A stretch of DNA of 64,000 nucleotides. It comes from Oehlia diaphana. Lineage: Eukaryota > Glomeromycota > Glomeromycetes > Glomerales > Glomeraceae. Positions within the stretch are counted from its first letter, which is position 1. Each line of letters opens with the position of its first letter. The position numbers and the translations under genes were made by a program. Below are positions 48,660 to 60,650 of this stretch, piece by piece. The notes beneath the pieces are model-generated. The model was not told the DNA's origin. It saw only the letters and a program-made list of their open reading frames with translations, and searched no databases. The stretch covers positions 1 through 64,000 of the forward strand of contig QZLH01000454.1 in assembly GCA_003833135.1 (NCBI GenBank), written 5' to 3'.

Positions 48660-51600
48660 GCTGATTTTTTTAATTAAATTAGATTCTTTATTGGTAAAAT
48701 TTAACTATAATATTAGATAAAAATAAAATCAACTCATATATCTATACTATGATTAACTAATAACAAATTTATACCTTATAATTAAGTAAATCTTTCAATT
48801 CTTAATTCTTTTAATATGATAAGATAAGCTCTCATTCATTTAATCATATTATATCTTCAATACTCATGATATAAAATACTTTTTAATAATTACATCAATC
48901 TGTTTAAAGAACCTGTTAATGATATTAAGTAATTCTATAGTTGAATTTTTATAGCTTTGTTCTTCTAACCATTCAAATTGTTCTTTTTTATTGAGTTATA
49001 ACTAAATTTCTGTATCCAATTTGAATAATGTTGTAAAATTTCTAACAGATCACTTAATTAATATATTGTAACTTTCATTATATAATATTAATTGGATTTC
49101 AGTATTAAAAGATCAATAGGTATAGTATAAAGCCTAGCTAATTACATCAGTACCAAAAGTATGTTCAATATATTTTCACATTGCTAAAAAGTTAATAAAA
49201 AGGTTTTGCCATTGATTTTCAAATTCATTTTCAAAAAACTATTTTAGCATTTATTTTATTTCACTATTATTTTATAAATATATTAAAATATATTTAAAGT
49301 ATTTTTAAAATCAAATATACTTTATAATATTTTAGAATTATTTCAAAAAATTTGCCATTTTTAGTAAAGTGGATTATTATTAAAATTATAATTATGAAAT
49401 ATATTATTTAAAATTTTAAATTTTTTTTAATAAAATAATTCAAATAGTACAAAAATTATTAAAATCTGATTACTAATAAATACTAAATTATAAATAATAT
49501 ATTTAAATATTTTAGTAAAAATAAAATAATTAATATTGATGCTATTAATGTACTTTTATTTAAAATTTTTAAATAAGTTTTAAATTATTAAATTCTGATT
49601 ATTAAATGTTATAATATCCTTGAAATACTTTTATTATTAAATTTTAATATCTAATTTATTTATTTTAACTTTTGAAAAGTATTTTAATAAATTTAATAAA
49701 TATATATCAAATTTATATCTATTAATTCATTTATTAAAGAAATCCTATACCTTTTGTTATTCAAATAAATTCCATATGTATTTTATTAATAAATCATTTA
49801 TTTATTTATAGTAAGTATATGAAAAACTCTTAATCTATAACTTTATAATTAAAAATAAGTAATTTAAACTATATTATTTTGTAAAAAAAAAAAAAATAAT
49901 TGGCATAATAATTATAATAAATTTAATATATAATGTAATATTATATAATTTTAAATTTAATAATCTTATATAAATTATTTTATTTTGTAAAAAAAAAATA
50001 TACAGTATTTTTATATATTAATATATGTATATTTAAAATTTAAAAATATTATTTATAAAATTATCAAAATTATAAAATATAAATTTTTTATTTTTATATA
50101 AAAAATAAATAATATGAAATTTATTATTTTTCTATAAAATAATTTTTTTTTGATTTAATTAAGAAGTTTTGATATTTATATAAATAATTAATAAAAAATA
50201 AAATCTATAGTTTTAAAATAAGCAATTTTTTGAAAATTAAATAAAGTATAATTTATGCATAAATTTGTTTAAAATTCTATTATAACACTTATGAGGTTAT
50301 ATTTGCTGATGGATAGGATGCAAATTATTTATTATAGGTTTGATTTTTATAATTATTCCTTTAAATAAAAAGCATTGCTTCCTTTAAAGTTTATAATAAA
50401 AATTCTTTTATAATAATAATTAATAACCCTTTCTTTTTGCAATAATATATTATATTTTATTAAAATTTTTTTTTATAAGCAATAGTTTTTTAAATTTATT
50501 ACAAAATAAAATTTATTTATATAAATTTGTATTAAAAATGTAAATTTACACCTAAAAATTTCTAATATTAAAAAATTCAATATTTAAATTTTATAAGTTA
50601 ACTAATTAACACAATTTTTGTTTAAATTATAATATTATTCCATAATAAATATTTTAAATATATATGTTTTATTCTTAAAAAAATACAAATATTTGATTAG
50701 GGTAATATTTTTTTTTTAAAAAAAAATAAATTGGATTTCTAACTTTAAATTTAGTATAATGATTTTCAGAATATTGCATAAATAAATACATATAATTATT
50801 TTTATTCTATAAATAAATGCACACCCTCTTCAGTTAATTTTAAGTGACCAAAAAGATAAGAAAGTAATCTGGATAAATCATATAATTAGAATTAATTATT
50901 ATAAAATTTGGGCAAAATTATTTATTAAATGGGAAACGATAAGACGATAAGTATCAATGAGCTCATAATGATGAATTTCAAAGTGGAGGATTTAATGTAA
51001 CTATATCAGGTTTAGACGCACCTATGAATTTTACATCAATTTAATTTTTATTTAAATAAATTTTAAAAATTCAAAAAAAACTTACGTGCTGTTACGTAAC
51101 AATACATAACATTTAGTCATAAATTTAATTGTTGCGTAATTTTATATCCGGAAATTTTAATGAATTCTTACAATTTTACCTCTTTGTAATTTATAATTAT
51201 AACTCGATGTGATGACTAAAAAATAATCCAAATCTGGTTATTACCTTTGGCTATCTTAAAAATAACTTGTTTGAGGCTTTTTATTTTCCCATTTGGTTGT
51301 ATATTAACTTTTTTTCTTTACAAACAAAATTAGAAATTTAATGTATATCGGACTCGAAATGATCAATCGGAAAACAATATGAATTTTCCTAGAAAAAAAA
51401 AAGAATTCTTTTTTTTTAACCAAAATTAGTGAGATCCCGGATTTCTCACAAAGCCCCATTCTTATTATATAATAAAAGAAAAAAGTCACAAATACAATAC
51501 CAAACTAAGCCAAACTAAGTCACATATGTAAAATCATTTAATTCATACTAAGCCGGATTTTTCTCCCCATTTGTAATTTTAAAAAAATAATCAGTTTAGA

Positions 51601-52766
51601 ATCTAAACTGAAAACATTTTGGGCTTTAAATTCGATGATTCATACAAAAGTATACAAATTATTTCAATGATACCATAAAAAAAAAAAATATGTAAATATG
51701 TACATAATCTTTTAGATCATCATATTGATGAATGAATGGGATGATCAAGTCGAAAGATTTATGCAAAATTTGTAAATGAACGAGCTACATAAAAAATTGT
51801 TCTAATTATTCAAAGCGAAAAAATCAAAAGCGTTAAAATCATAATAAATGTGATTAAAAAATTCTTAGAATTTATTAAAAAAAAAGTATTATTTATAAGA
51901 AAAAAAACCCCCCAATTCCACACAATTGAATCACATGATTTTAGACAGTTTGATTGTCGATCGCAACCCTAAATTACGACTATCCATGTTCAATTATGGT
52001 CCCAGTCCACAATCAATCTAAAAATGAGAAGGGAACTTAAATATAAATATTTAAAAAAATTGCATGAAAATTCCATGGCCCACTAACTAAATCGAACGAT
52101 CATTTATGTCATTATTGTTCTAAAAAAAGGTTCGAATAAAAGTTCAGAAATTTTTTCTCATTGTGTTTACAAATAAATCTACAAAAAAAGTCAGATTATT
52201 TATGTGACACAACTCTTTTGGCACAGTTTTTGTAAATTTACACATAACACTACATATTTTACCATTTAATGATTATATTTATTTATCGTCATAAAAACAT
52301 GTAGATTGATAGAAAAAAAAAAGGCAAAAAGGCAGTGGAGGCTTAGTATGATATATAAGGTGGCTTTGTTATATATTATGTTGTTAAATAATCGATTCAT
52401 CAAATATATACTGATAAATCCATAAAGGGAAAAGATCAATCAAGATCAATCAAAAGTTCCTTTCATGTAGGCAAAAAGTAATAATAAATTTTATTTTATT
52501 TATTTTTTTTTTTTTACGTATCAATTTCATTTTAAAAATAAACTTAATCGAAAAAATCTTTCGCGTCTCTTCTACTAATTTCTCATAAAACGCGTAAAAA
52601 GTACAGGTAATATAGTTACATTTATAATAAGCTCCCGACTTTTATTTCAATTAGAACTTCCCACTCTTAATTTTTAAAACATTGTATACAATAATAATAA
52701 TAATTTATATATAATTTTTTTTGTATATAAGCAAGTAGTGGGGAAATATTAAAGGTTTATATTAAT
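48660..52766. other. AT-rich repeat-derived DNA, no gene seen
   Basis: About 4.1 kb, extremely AT-rich up to about 50800, then less so. Short hydrophobic or Lys-rich ORFs only. It includes the isolated MITE-type terminus at 49350-49374 and the 3' flank of the first tandem GPI-protein gene. Confidence 0.5.
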
Positions 52767-53440
52767 TTAAGCAAATATAGCACCAAGAATTACAGCTGCG
52801 AATGAAACTCCGACTTCAGCTTTAAGACTGTTTCCAGCTCCTGTTGCTGATTTGGCAGGTGCGCTTCCTGATGCTCCTGCAGGAGCAACTGATGTACCTG
52901 TTCCTCCACCTGGAGTAGGTGCGGCTGTTTTCGCTGGTGATGGTGCTGCTCCTTCCGGTGGTGGTCCTGCTGGTGCTGCTGGTGCTGGTGGAATTACTTT
53001 ACCTGTTCCATCTTTAGGTGCTCCATCTTTACCTGTTCCATCTTTGGGTGCTCCATCTTTGGGTGCTCCATCTTTGGGTGCTCCATCTTTGGGTGCTCCA
53101 TCTTTAGGTGCTCCTTCTTTAGGTGCTCCTTTAGGTGCTCCATCTTTGGGTGCTCCATCTTTGGGTGCTCCTTCTTTAGGTGCTCCATCTTTAGGTGCTC
53201 CATCTTTGGGTGCTCCATCTTTGGGTGCATCTGGTGCTGGTGCTCCTGGTGCTCCTGGTGCTCCTGGTGCTCCTGGTGCTGGTTCTCCTGGTAACCTATT
53301 ATCACAATACGAGAAGTTTATTTTATCTGTTCAGTCATTAAAATTTTTTTTCTTTAGAAAAAAACTTACTGTGCAGCAACGCAGGCAATCAATACGGTGA
53401 GAACAATAAGAAGAAAGAAGATACGATTATTAAATTTCAT
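52767..53440 (-). CDS. Predicted GPI-anchored repeat protein, copy 1 (KDGAP type)
   Basis: Two exons (53370-53440 and 52767-53295) give 199 aa. They are joined as GCA CA|G TTA across a 74-nt intron with a GTAAGT donor. Exon 1 encodes only the signal peptide, [20 protein letters not shown] then VAAQ. The mature protein opens with a collagen-like run (GAP x5). About 20 units of five residues follow, mostly KDGAP with some KEGAP and KDGTG, then a Pro/Ala/Ser/Thr linker. The C-terminus GAGNSLKAEVGVSFAAVILG ends AIFA: small residues suitable as GPI omega site, a short polar spacer and a hydrophobic tail. It is therefore predicted as a wall or membrane-surface protein, disordered, with alternating Lys and Asp. 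No known enzyme or binding domain. It belongs to a five-copy array on one strand. Confidence 0.8.
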
Positions 53441-53494
53441 TTTATAATTTGATGAAGGTTAACGGAAAAGAGATAATTGGAAAGAAAAGAAAAA

Positions 53495-53645
53495 AGGTCT
53501 CATATTTATTAGTTTTTTTTTCGAATATTTGTTTATATCCAAATTTCCTTTTTACGGAAACATCTCCGGGATACATTTTTGAAACGTTACACTTCATTTA
53601 CTAGTTGGCGTTAAATAACGCTTTTTGGCAAAAACTGGTAGCTAT
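53495..53645 (-). promoter_or_regulatory. Conserved upstream block, copy 1
   Basis: Begins with the TATA-like box CTAATAAATATGAGAC (minus strand, 53497-53512). Further upstream it has CGGAAACATCTCCGGGATAC, GAAACGTTACACTTCATTTA, TTGGCGTTAA and GGCAAAAACTGG. The same ordered motifs occur upstream of copy 4 and partly of copies 2 and 3. Confidence 0.55.
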
Positions 53646-54720
53646 ACTTGTGCGTTTTAAATTAATTTATTATACAATGGTATCATTACACAAAAAAATC
53701 GGGTTCCAACAAATGAATATTAAAAATATTCATATTTTATTTTTAGATTTTATTTAAATTTTTGTTGATCATTTAAGTTATTCGACGCATTTTTAATTAG
53801 TTTTTATATATATATATTTGTTGTAAATAAAAGGTTATCAAAATTAACGCCACTGAAAGAATAAATTTTATTCAATATTTTTATGAACTGATTTTTTTGT
53901 AATTTACCGTATATAACTTTAAAGACAAAAAGTGTACATGAATGCAACCGCATGGAGGACATTCCCTCCTCCTATGAGAGGTAAAGTGTAGTAAAAATTA
54001 TGATTGGAGTTTCGAATGTGTCATGTGTATTTTAATAAACTAATAGGAAGCCGGTGTGTAATTTTCAAAAATAAATAAATAAATAGGAGAAAATTTGTGT
54101 TTCTGTGCAATTATATTGTTTGACATTTTAGTATATACTGTATATTGTGGGATGATAATTCAAATTCAGATGAATATAAGACGATCAGAATCGGTTTAAC
54201 ACTTAACTGGCCAACTTCAGATTTTATTATGTACAACATTGCATGTTTTGTCACCGTTAACAATTGAGAATATTAATTAAATGCTAGATTATGTTCGGAT
54301 AACCCAACCAGCAAATTAACGGTATGTGTAAAGATGTGAACTATTTACCATTCGGAATTTCGGATAAAAAAAATCGACCCAAACAATTTGTGGAATTTTT
54401 CTTGTTAATAATTAAGTTGTTACGTAAATATGGTTGATTTTTTCGGTATTAAAGAATTATCATATATCGATTTTTTAATTAATTAAATCACGATTTTACT
54501 TTGGCAATTAATCTTGCTTTGGAACTAAATGACCCAATAAAAAATCTTATAGAAATTGATCACATGTCATCGTTCTGTATAAATAATATAAATAATATGA
54601 AATTTTTTATCCAGTCACACCACTATTATTAACAGTTAATTATTAAACACGCCATGTATAATAATATAATATGGCTTTATAGTTTTTAATGTGCATGTAA
54701 TTGTAATCTAATTAACTAAT
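53646..54720. other. Spacer between copies 1 and 2
   Basis: AT-rich duplicated spacer without a gene. The stretch TAAATAAAAGGTTATCAAAA (about 53825-53844) recurs in the spacer upstream of copy 4 (TAAAAGGCTATCAAAAAG near 60758). Confidence 0.5.
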
Positions 54721-55376
54721 TTAACCGAAGATAGCACCAACACAATGACTATAGACTGGTTCATCGATGAATGGCTTAATTGCTGCTTAATGTACAGTTG
54801 GAATCTAGCAAATGAAACTCCAACTTCGGATTCAAAGAGAATTTCCAGATACAACTGTTGCTCCTGTTGGTGGTACGGAAACAGCACTGATTGATGATGT
54901 TTCTGCTGGTGGTGGTGGTGCTGGATCTGGTGGGGTTACTCCTTTTGGTAGAACGCTAACTGGTGGTGGAGCGACTCCTGCTGGTGGACCTACTGCCTTG
55001 CCTTTAGCTTTATATTCCTCTCCTTTAGGTGCTTATTTACCTTTAGGTGCTTCACCTTTGGGTATTTTGGGTGCTTTTCCATCATCAGCTTCTTTGGGTG
55101 CTTTTCCATCATACATCACCTTTAGGTGCTTTACCTTTGGGTGCTTTTGGTGCTTTCCCATCACCTCCCGGCTCCCGATGGTGGTGCTACTCCTGCTGGT
55201 GGTACTGGTGGTTCTGGTGGTTCTCCTGGTCCTCTATTGGAGGCGTATACCGTATTTATTTATTTATCCATAAAAAGCTTTTATATTTGCCTTTATTTTT
55301 TTAAAAAAACTACAACACAAGCAATCAACACAATGAGAACAATAAGAATAAAGATTGTAATTTTATTGAATTTCAT
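54721..55376 (-). pseudogene. Pseudogene of the GPI-anchored repeat family, copy 2
   Basis: The signal-peptide exon starts well (MKFNKITIFILIVLIVLIAC), but the AAQ end and GTAAGT donor are lost: GTTGTAGTTTTTTTAAAAAAA replaces GCTGCACAGTAAGT. The body still shows PPEPPVPPAG, then GDGKAPKAPKGKAPKGD with at least one frameshift around the GDGKAPK block. Near the C-terminus the family's GNSLKSE is changed by an extra base so that CTTTGA gives a stop. A segment of about 60-70 bp interrupts the hydrophobic tail before GAIFG and the stop codon. This is a dead copy with the same layout and strand as its neighbours. Confidence 0.8.
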
Positions 55377-56739
55377 TTCTTATAATTTCGGTTATAATTG
55401 AAAAAAAAAAATGAAAAAAAGATCTCGTATTTATTAGAATTTTTTTTTCGAAAATTTTTTTATGTTCCTTTTTTTTTACGGAAACATCACTGACACATTT
55501 CGAAATAAATTACAATGATATCGTTACACAAAAAATCAGGAAGGGGCTTGTTTTTTTATTTAATTTATTAGATATTTTAGTCATAACAGATATTCATGAA
55601 ATAAAAAATTTAAGTTTAATTAGTTTATGTTATATTTTGTTATAAATAGTGAATTTTAATATGCTTGAAACGCCCACTTGAAATTTTGTAAATAACAAAT
55701 CGCATATTAAGAGACTTTAAAAATATTCAAATCATATTATCTGTTATTAAAAAAGGGGGGGGAGTAATCTCTAACCATAAAACAGCCAAACTTGATTCGA
55801 ACCAGTTTTCTAATTCCAGAAAATGCTCAAATATTTGTTTTTCCTTATCTTAAAGATAATACTTAAAAATAAAACAAAAAATAAAACAAGGTAAAAATAA
55901 ACGCGACGACATTGGAAATTACTTTGAAGTCAGATAGCCAATATATGACCTTAGAATCGATATTAGTTAAATCGATTATAGATAAAAAATGAATAAAATT
56001 ATGAAAATATTTGTTTCCAGTTAATTTAACTCCACCGGTGGCCGATGCCATTACTCAGCCTGGTGGGACCATATGGGAGTCACCAAAGAAGAAAAAATAA
56101 AAAAAAAACATCTTTCCAGCTCATACGCAAAATAAATTAGTCGCTTGGAGGAGACAATTCTTTCCTTCTACAAGATGTTGTTACTAAGCAATGTAGCAGA
56201 AAATAGAATTTTATAATACATAATACGCGCGAATCATACGTATTTTAGTAAACAAAAAATAAATAAAATAAAGAGATTGACATTTTAATTATATGAGATA
56301 CATATAAAGTGCATCACAAATAAATAACTGGATATTTAGATTTCAGGCCGAAATTTATTTTATTATATGAATTAATATTATCGTAATACGATTAGGGAAT
56401 TATTATAAGAAAACGAGAGAAAATGAAAATACGAAAAAAAAAATCCTTTTATTATTATTATTATTCACGCGATAAAGTTGAATTAGAATTAACGCGCCCG
56501 GAACAAATTATTATACTATTTTCCAACCCATAATTATTAACCCAAAAAAAAAGATCTATTTTTTGAAAATAAGTAAAATCTAATTGAAATTAATGTTCGA
56601 AATTTTTTTATTTCGATCACGACGCTATTATTATTTATTTTTAAACACAGTACAGATAATAGTATATTTTATAATGTCTATAATTACTACAAAGAAAAAT
56701 ATTATTCTTATATTGAAGATGGTAGAATTATTAATTAGT
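55377..56739. other. Spacer between copies 2 and 3
   Basis: Contains the TATA-like box of copy 2 (CTAATAAATACGAGAT, minus strand, near 55421-55438) and a weak remnant of the upstream block (ACGGAAACATCAC). At 56511-56545 is TTATTATACTATTTTCCAAC, which recurs at 63137. The stretch 56085-56160 resembles 61330-61410. No gene seen. Confidence 0.55.
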
Positions 56740-57275
56740 TTAAACGAGGATAGCACCAAGAACGGCAATAGCAACGAATGAAACTCCAATTTCAGATTTA
56801 AGAGAATTTCCGGATCCTGTTGCTGCTGTTGTTCCTGTTGATGATTTTGGTGCGGCAGCAGTACCACTTGATGTTGATGGTGTTGCTTCTGGTGGTGATG
56901 CCGAACCTGATGGTGTAACTCCTGGTGGACCTCCTGCTGGTGGAGTGCCTGGGGCTGGAGTTTTACCGCCAGCTGGAGCGCCTCCTGGTGCTGGAGCTGG
57001 TGCTGGAGCTTTTCCGCCTGGTGCTGGTGCTGGTGCTGGTGCTGGTGCTGGTGCTTTTTCACCTCCTGGTGCTACTGGAGCTTTTCCGTCGCCTCCTGGT
57101 GCTGGTGCCCCTGGTGCCCTATTATCACAAACATGAGGATTTATTATTCAATCATTATTAAATTTTTTTATTTATTGATTTTTTTTCATGGGAAAAAAAC
57201 TTACTGTGCAGCAACGCAGGCAATCAACACAGTGAGAACAGCAAGAAGAAAGAGGATACGTTTATTGAATTTCAT
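56740..57275 (-). CDS. Predicted GPI-anchored repeat protein, copy 3 (AP/GGKAP type)
   Basis: Two exons (57205-57275 and 56740-57118) give 149 aa. The signal peptide is [20 protein letters not shown] then VAAQ, with the same split CA|G codon as copy 1. The mature part starts [20 protein letters not shown] and continues with AP dipeptides and GGKAP units, then a Ser/Thr/Pro linker ([18 protein letters not shown]). The end is [20 protein letters not shown] then GAILV, a GPI-anchor signal. This copy is short and less repetitive and has few acidic residues (about one Asp and two Glu before the tail), so its charge differs from the KDGAP and ADGKAP copies. Predicted cell-surface protein of unknown function. 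Confidence 0.8.
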
Positions 57276-57329
57276 TTTTTATAATTTAAGTGGGTTAATG
57301 AACAGAAATGGTTGAAAAAAGAAGAAAAA

Positions 57330-57425
57330 GGTCTCGTATTTATTAGATTTTTAACGGAAACTTCCCCGGGACACATTTGCCGGTTGGCGGTAAAAAAAGT
57401 AACGATTTTTAGTAAAAACTGGATT
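57330..57425 (-). promoter_or_regulatory. Conserved upstream block, copy 3
   Basis: TATA-like box CTAATAAATACGAGAC (minus strand, 57331-57346), then AACGGAAACTTCCCCGGGAC, GGTTGGCGGT and AGTAAAAACTGG, in the same order as in copies 1 and 4 but shortened. Confidence 0.55.
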
Positions 57426-59076
57426 AATTATTACACAAAAAAAATTAAGGGATATTTATTTTTAGATTTTTATTATCTGAAATGAATTTTTTAGGCTAGA
57501 TCATAAATAAAAATTTACCCGACGAAAATATTTGATATAAATAAAAGACCATCAAAAAAAGAAACTTTGTTATAACATTGTTAAGGTTCGTAAATAATAA
57601 TAAATTGCATATTATTAGATATTATTAGAAACCCAAAAATCAATCTTAGAAATCTTGTAAAATTTAATTTATTTTATTTTTGACTTGTTTTTTTTAGATT
57701 AATAAGATTAATTATATATAGCAAATTTTAAGTTGTTCAAAAAAAATGATTGAAAAAATAAAAACTGTGAAAATGTCCTTTTCTAGCTAGTTTAGCTCTG
57801 TTATTGGATTATGATTCATCCGGTTATCCATCCGGTTAATTTTTGAATGAATATTATAAATAGATAAAATCTTATGAATTAGATGATTTTATGATGCCAT
57901 AATTGCATTTAACTATTACATTATTATGTTAAAGTTTCGGAAAATTATGATTATTCGGATCCTCAAAATTTCCAACGAGTTATTCTATATTATCTATAGA
58001 GTGCACAAAATTAAGTTTGAATATTCATTCGGATTAATATTATCCGTTTTTTACCTTCTATTTGGAAAATAAAATACTTTTTTCTTTACAGTGTATATAC
58101 AAAAGTGGTTATATCCGAGTTTGTCCTATCCTGTTATGTTGGCAGATATCCAGTATTAATAAGATATCGCATATAGATTATATGACAGATATTGTATCTA
58201 ATCAAACGGATGTTCTATTAAGCCTTCATAAATCCTAATGCCGAACATGCCCTGCCAAAATTAACCAGAAATGGTATAATGCTAATATTCATATCAGAAA
58301 ATCATTGAAATTAGAGTAATTTTATTATTGTGACCGTTAAACATCCGCCAAAATGTCCGGTTTACCAAAAAAATTTTTGGTGGTTATCCGGTTATAAAAA
58401 TTCTTAACAGTGACGGTTTTATTATCTGGAAACTAACCGGATACAGTCATCTCTAAATGCTCATATTCAATTAAAATTTTATAATACGAATGCGCCATAT
58501 GTATTTTAATAGGATGTGTTTGACAATTACACAGTATTTCCCGAAATTGGGGTGATCGAAATAATTATTACTAAAACAATTGATCTAAGTGGTGGCGCGA
58601 ACAAATTTTGGCGTGATCAAAATATGATCCAAGAGTTGGGATCAAAATAATTATAAAACAATTGATCCAAGAGGTGACGCGAACAAATTTTGGAATTTAC
58701 AGTATATTAAGCGAAAAAATTTTCGCGGTTTATCTTTATCTGTCATTATGTTAATTAATTTTATCACGTAATACGTTTTTAAACTTTAAAAAAATCAAAT
58801 CTTAGCTTTCATAAGACGCAGTATTAGAGAATTATTCAAAAAAAAAAAAAATTTTGTTGTAAATTATTATTAAAAAGGTTTAATTTTTTTTATTTAATTT
58901 GACATTAACACACGCTTCAACCCACCAAAAAAAAACCTTATATAAAATCTATTTTTTATTTTCCGTCACAACAATATTATTAATTATTATTAAATATAAA
59001 TATTATTTATAATTTCTATATAATTTTATAATAAAAATGTTCTTTTGATGTTTTTTGATGGTAAATTATTAATTAA
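57426..59076. other. Spacer between copies 3 and 4
   Basis: No gene. It contains an internal direct repeat: ATAATTATTACTAAAACAAT followed by TGATCTAAGTGGTGGCGCG and GAACAAATTTTGG (about 58560-58610), recurring at about 58650-58695. A relative of the GCGAACAAATTTTGG part is at about 62906. Confidence 0.5.
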
Positions 59077-60425
59077 TTAAGCGAAGATAGCACCAATAAC
59101 GGCAATAGCAGCGAATGAAACTCCAGATGATTTAAGAGAATTTCCGGATGATGCTGCTGCTGCTCCTCCTGTTGATGATGTTTTTGGTGCGGAAGCAGCA
59201 CTGTTTGGTGGTGGTGGTGGTGGTGGTGGTGTTGCTGTGCCTGCTGGTGTTACTCCTTTTGGACCTCCTGCTGGTGGAGCTCCTGCTGGAGCAGCACCTG
59301 GAGCTGGAGCTGGAGCGGCACCTGGAGCTGGGGCTTTTCCGTCAGCTGGTGCTTTTCCATCAGCTGGAGCTTTTCCATCAGCTGGGGCTTTTCCATCAGC
59401 TGGAGCTTTTCCGTCTGCTGGGGCTTTTCCATCAGCTGGTGCTTTTCCATCAGCTGGTGCTTTTCCGTCTGCTGGTGCTTTTCCGTCTGCTGGTGCTTTT
59501 CCGTCTGCTGGTGCTTTTCCGTCTGCTGGNNNNNNNNNNNNNNNNNNNNNNNNNNNNNNNNNNNNNNNNNNNNNNNNNNNNNNNNNNNNNNNNNNNNNNN
59601 NNNNNNNNNNNNNNNNNNNNNNNNNNNNNNNNNNNNNNNNNNNNNNNNNNNNNNNNNNNNNNNNNNNNNNNNNNNNNNNNNNNNNNNNNNNNNNNNNNNN
59701 NNNNNNNNNNNNNNNNNNNNNNNNNNNNNNNNNNNNNNNNNNNNNNNNNNNNNNNNNNNNNNNNNNNNNNNNNNNNNNNNNNNNNNNNNNNNNNNNNNNN
59801 NNNNNNNNNNNNNNNNNNNNNNNNNNNNNNNNNNNNNNNNNNNNNNNNNNNNNNNNNNNNNNNNNNNNNNNNNNNNNNNNNNNNNNNNNNNNNNNNNNNN
59901 NNNNNNNNNNNNNNNNNNNNNNNNNNNNNNNNNNNNNNNNNNNNNNNNNNNNNNNNNNNNNNNNNNNNNNNNNNNNNNNNNNNNNNNNNNNNNNNNNNNN
60001 NNNNNNNNNNNNNNNNNNNNNNNNNNNNNNNNNNNNNNNNNNNNNNNNNNNNNNNNNNNNNNNNNNNGCTGGTGCTTTTCCGTCTGCTGGTGCTTTTCCG
60101 TCTGCTGGTGCTTTTCCGTCTGCTGGTGCTTTTCCGTCTGCTGGGGCTTTTCCGTCGGCTGGTGCTTTTCCGTCTTCAGGTGCTTTTCCGTCGGCTGGTG
60201 CTTTTCCGTCGGCTGGTGCTTTTCCGTCAGCTGGTGCTTTTCCGTCAGCTGGTGCTCCTGGTGCTCTATTATCATAAACAAGAAATATTTTTTATTTATT
60301 AAACTATTAAAAAATTTATTATTATTTTTTTTTTCAGGAAAAAAAAAAACTTACTGTGCAGCAACACAGGCAATCAACAAAGTGAGAACAGCAAGAAGAA
60401 AGAAGGTACGTTTATTGAATTTCAT
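59077..60425 (-). CDS. Predicted GPI-anchored repeat protein, copy 4 (ADGKAP type, gap inside)
   Basis: Two exons (60355-60425 and 59077-60265); the second contains 538 N. The signal peptide is MKFNKRTFFLLAVLTLLIAC then VAAQ, the split codon CA|A. The mature protein starts QAPGAPADGKAP and then repeats the hexad ADGKAP (some EDGKAP) on both sides of the gap in the same frame, so the gap length as given keeps the frame. Toward the C-terminus are APGAAPAP units, a run of seven prolines and a Ser/Thr linker. The tail is SSGNSLKSSGVSFAAIAVIG then AIFA. About 418 aa if the gap size is right. The repeat number is unknown. Same predicted role as its neighbours: surface-anchored, disordered, Lys/Asp-rich. 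Confidence 0.75.
59336..60255. repeat. 18-bp coding minisatellite of copy 4
   Basis: Plus-strand unit GCTGGTGCTTTTCCGTCT (third positions vary), encoding ADGKAP on the minus strand. It enters and leaves the N gap. Antisense ORFs reading PSAGAF are artefacts. Confidence 0.9.
59530..60067. other. Assembly gap (N) inside the copy 4 repeat
   Basis: 538 N bounded on both sides by identical 18-bp units. The collapse is due to the tandem repeat. Confidence 0.99.
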
Positions 60426-60513
60426 TTTTATAATTATAATTTTATGTGGGTTTGTGAGTTAATGAAGAGGAATGATTGAAAAGAATTGGAATGATTGAAA
60501 AAGAGAGGGAAAA

Positions 60514-60650
60514 AGGCTCGTATTTATTAGATTTTTTTCTCTCAACCTACATTTCCTTTCTTGGAAGTGTCCCCGGGATACATTTTGAAACGTTACACTT
60601 CATTTAGTGCTTGGCGTTAAGGAACAAACGCTTTTAGCAAAAACTGGTTG
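60514..60650 (-). promoter_or_regulatory. Conserved upstream block, copy 4
   Basis: TATA-like box CTAATAAATACGAGCC (minus strand, 60515-60530), then GTGTCCCCGGGATACATTTT, GAAACGTTACACTTCATTTA, TTGGCGTTAA and TTTTAGCAAAAACTGG. This is the best preserved match to the block upstream of copy 1. Confidence 0.6.

Noticed and set aside
52852..53400. Plus-strand Gly/Ala/Pro ORF across copy 1
   Set aside because: Antisense reading of the KDGAP repeat; the minus strand closes as a proper two-exon gene.
55788..55812. GGTTCGAATCA on minus strand, tRNA T-loop-like
   Set aside because: Flanking bases do not pair into acceptor or anticodon arms.
59148..60302. Long plus-strand ORFs reading LVLFRLL or PSAGAF across the copy 4 repeat
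   Set aside because: Products of an 18-bp repeat whose length is a multiple of three, so all frames stay open. The minus frame has the signal peptide, splice sites and GPI tail.
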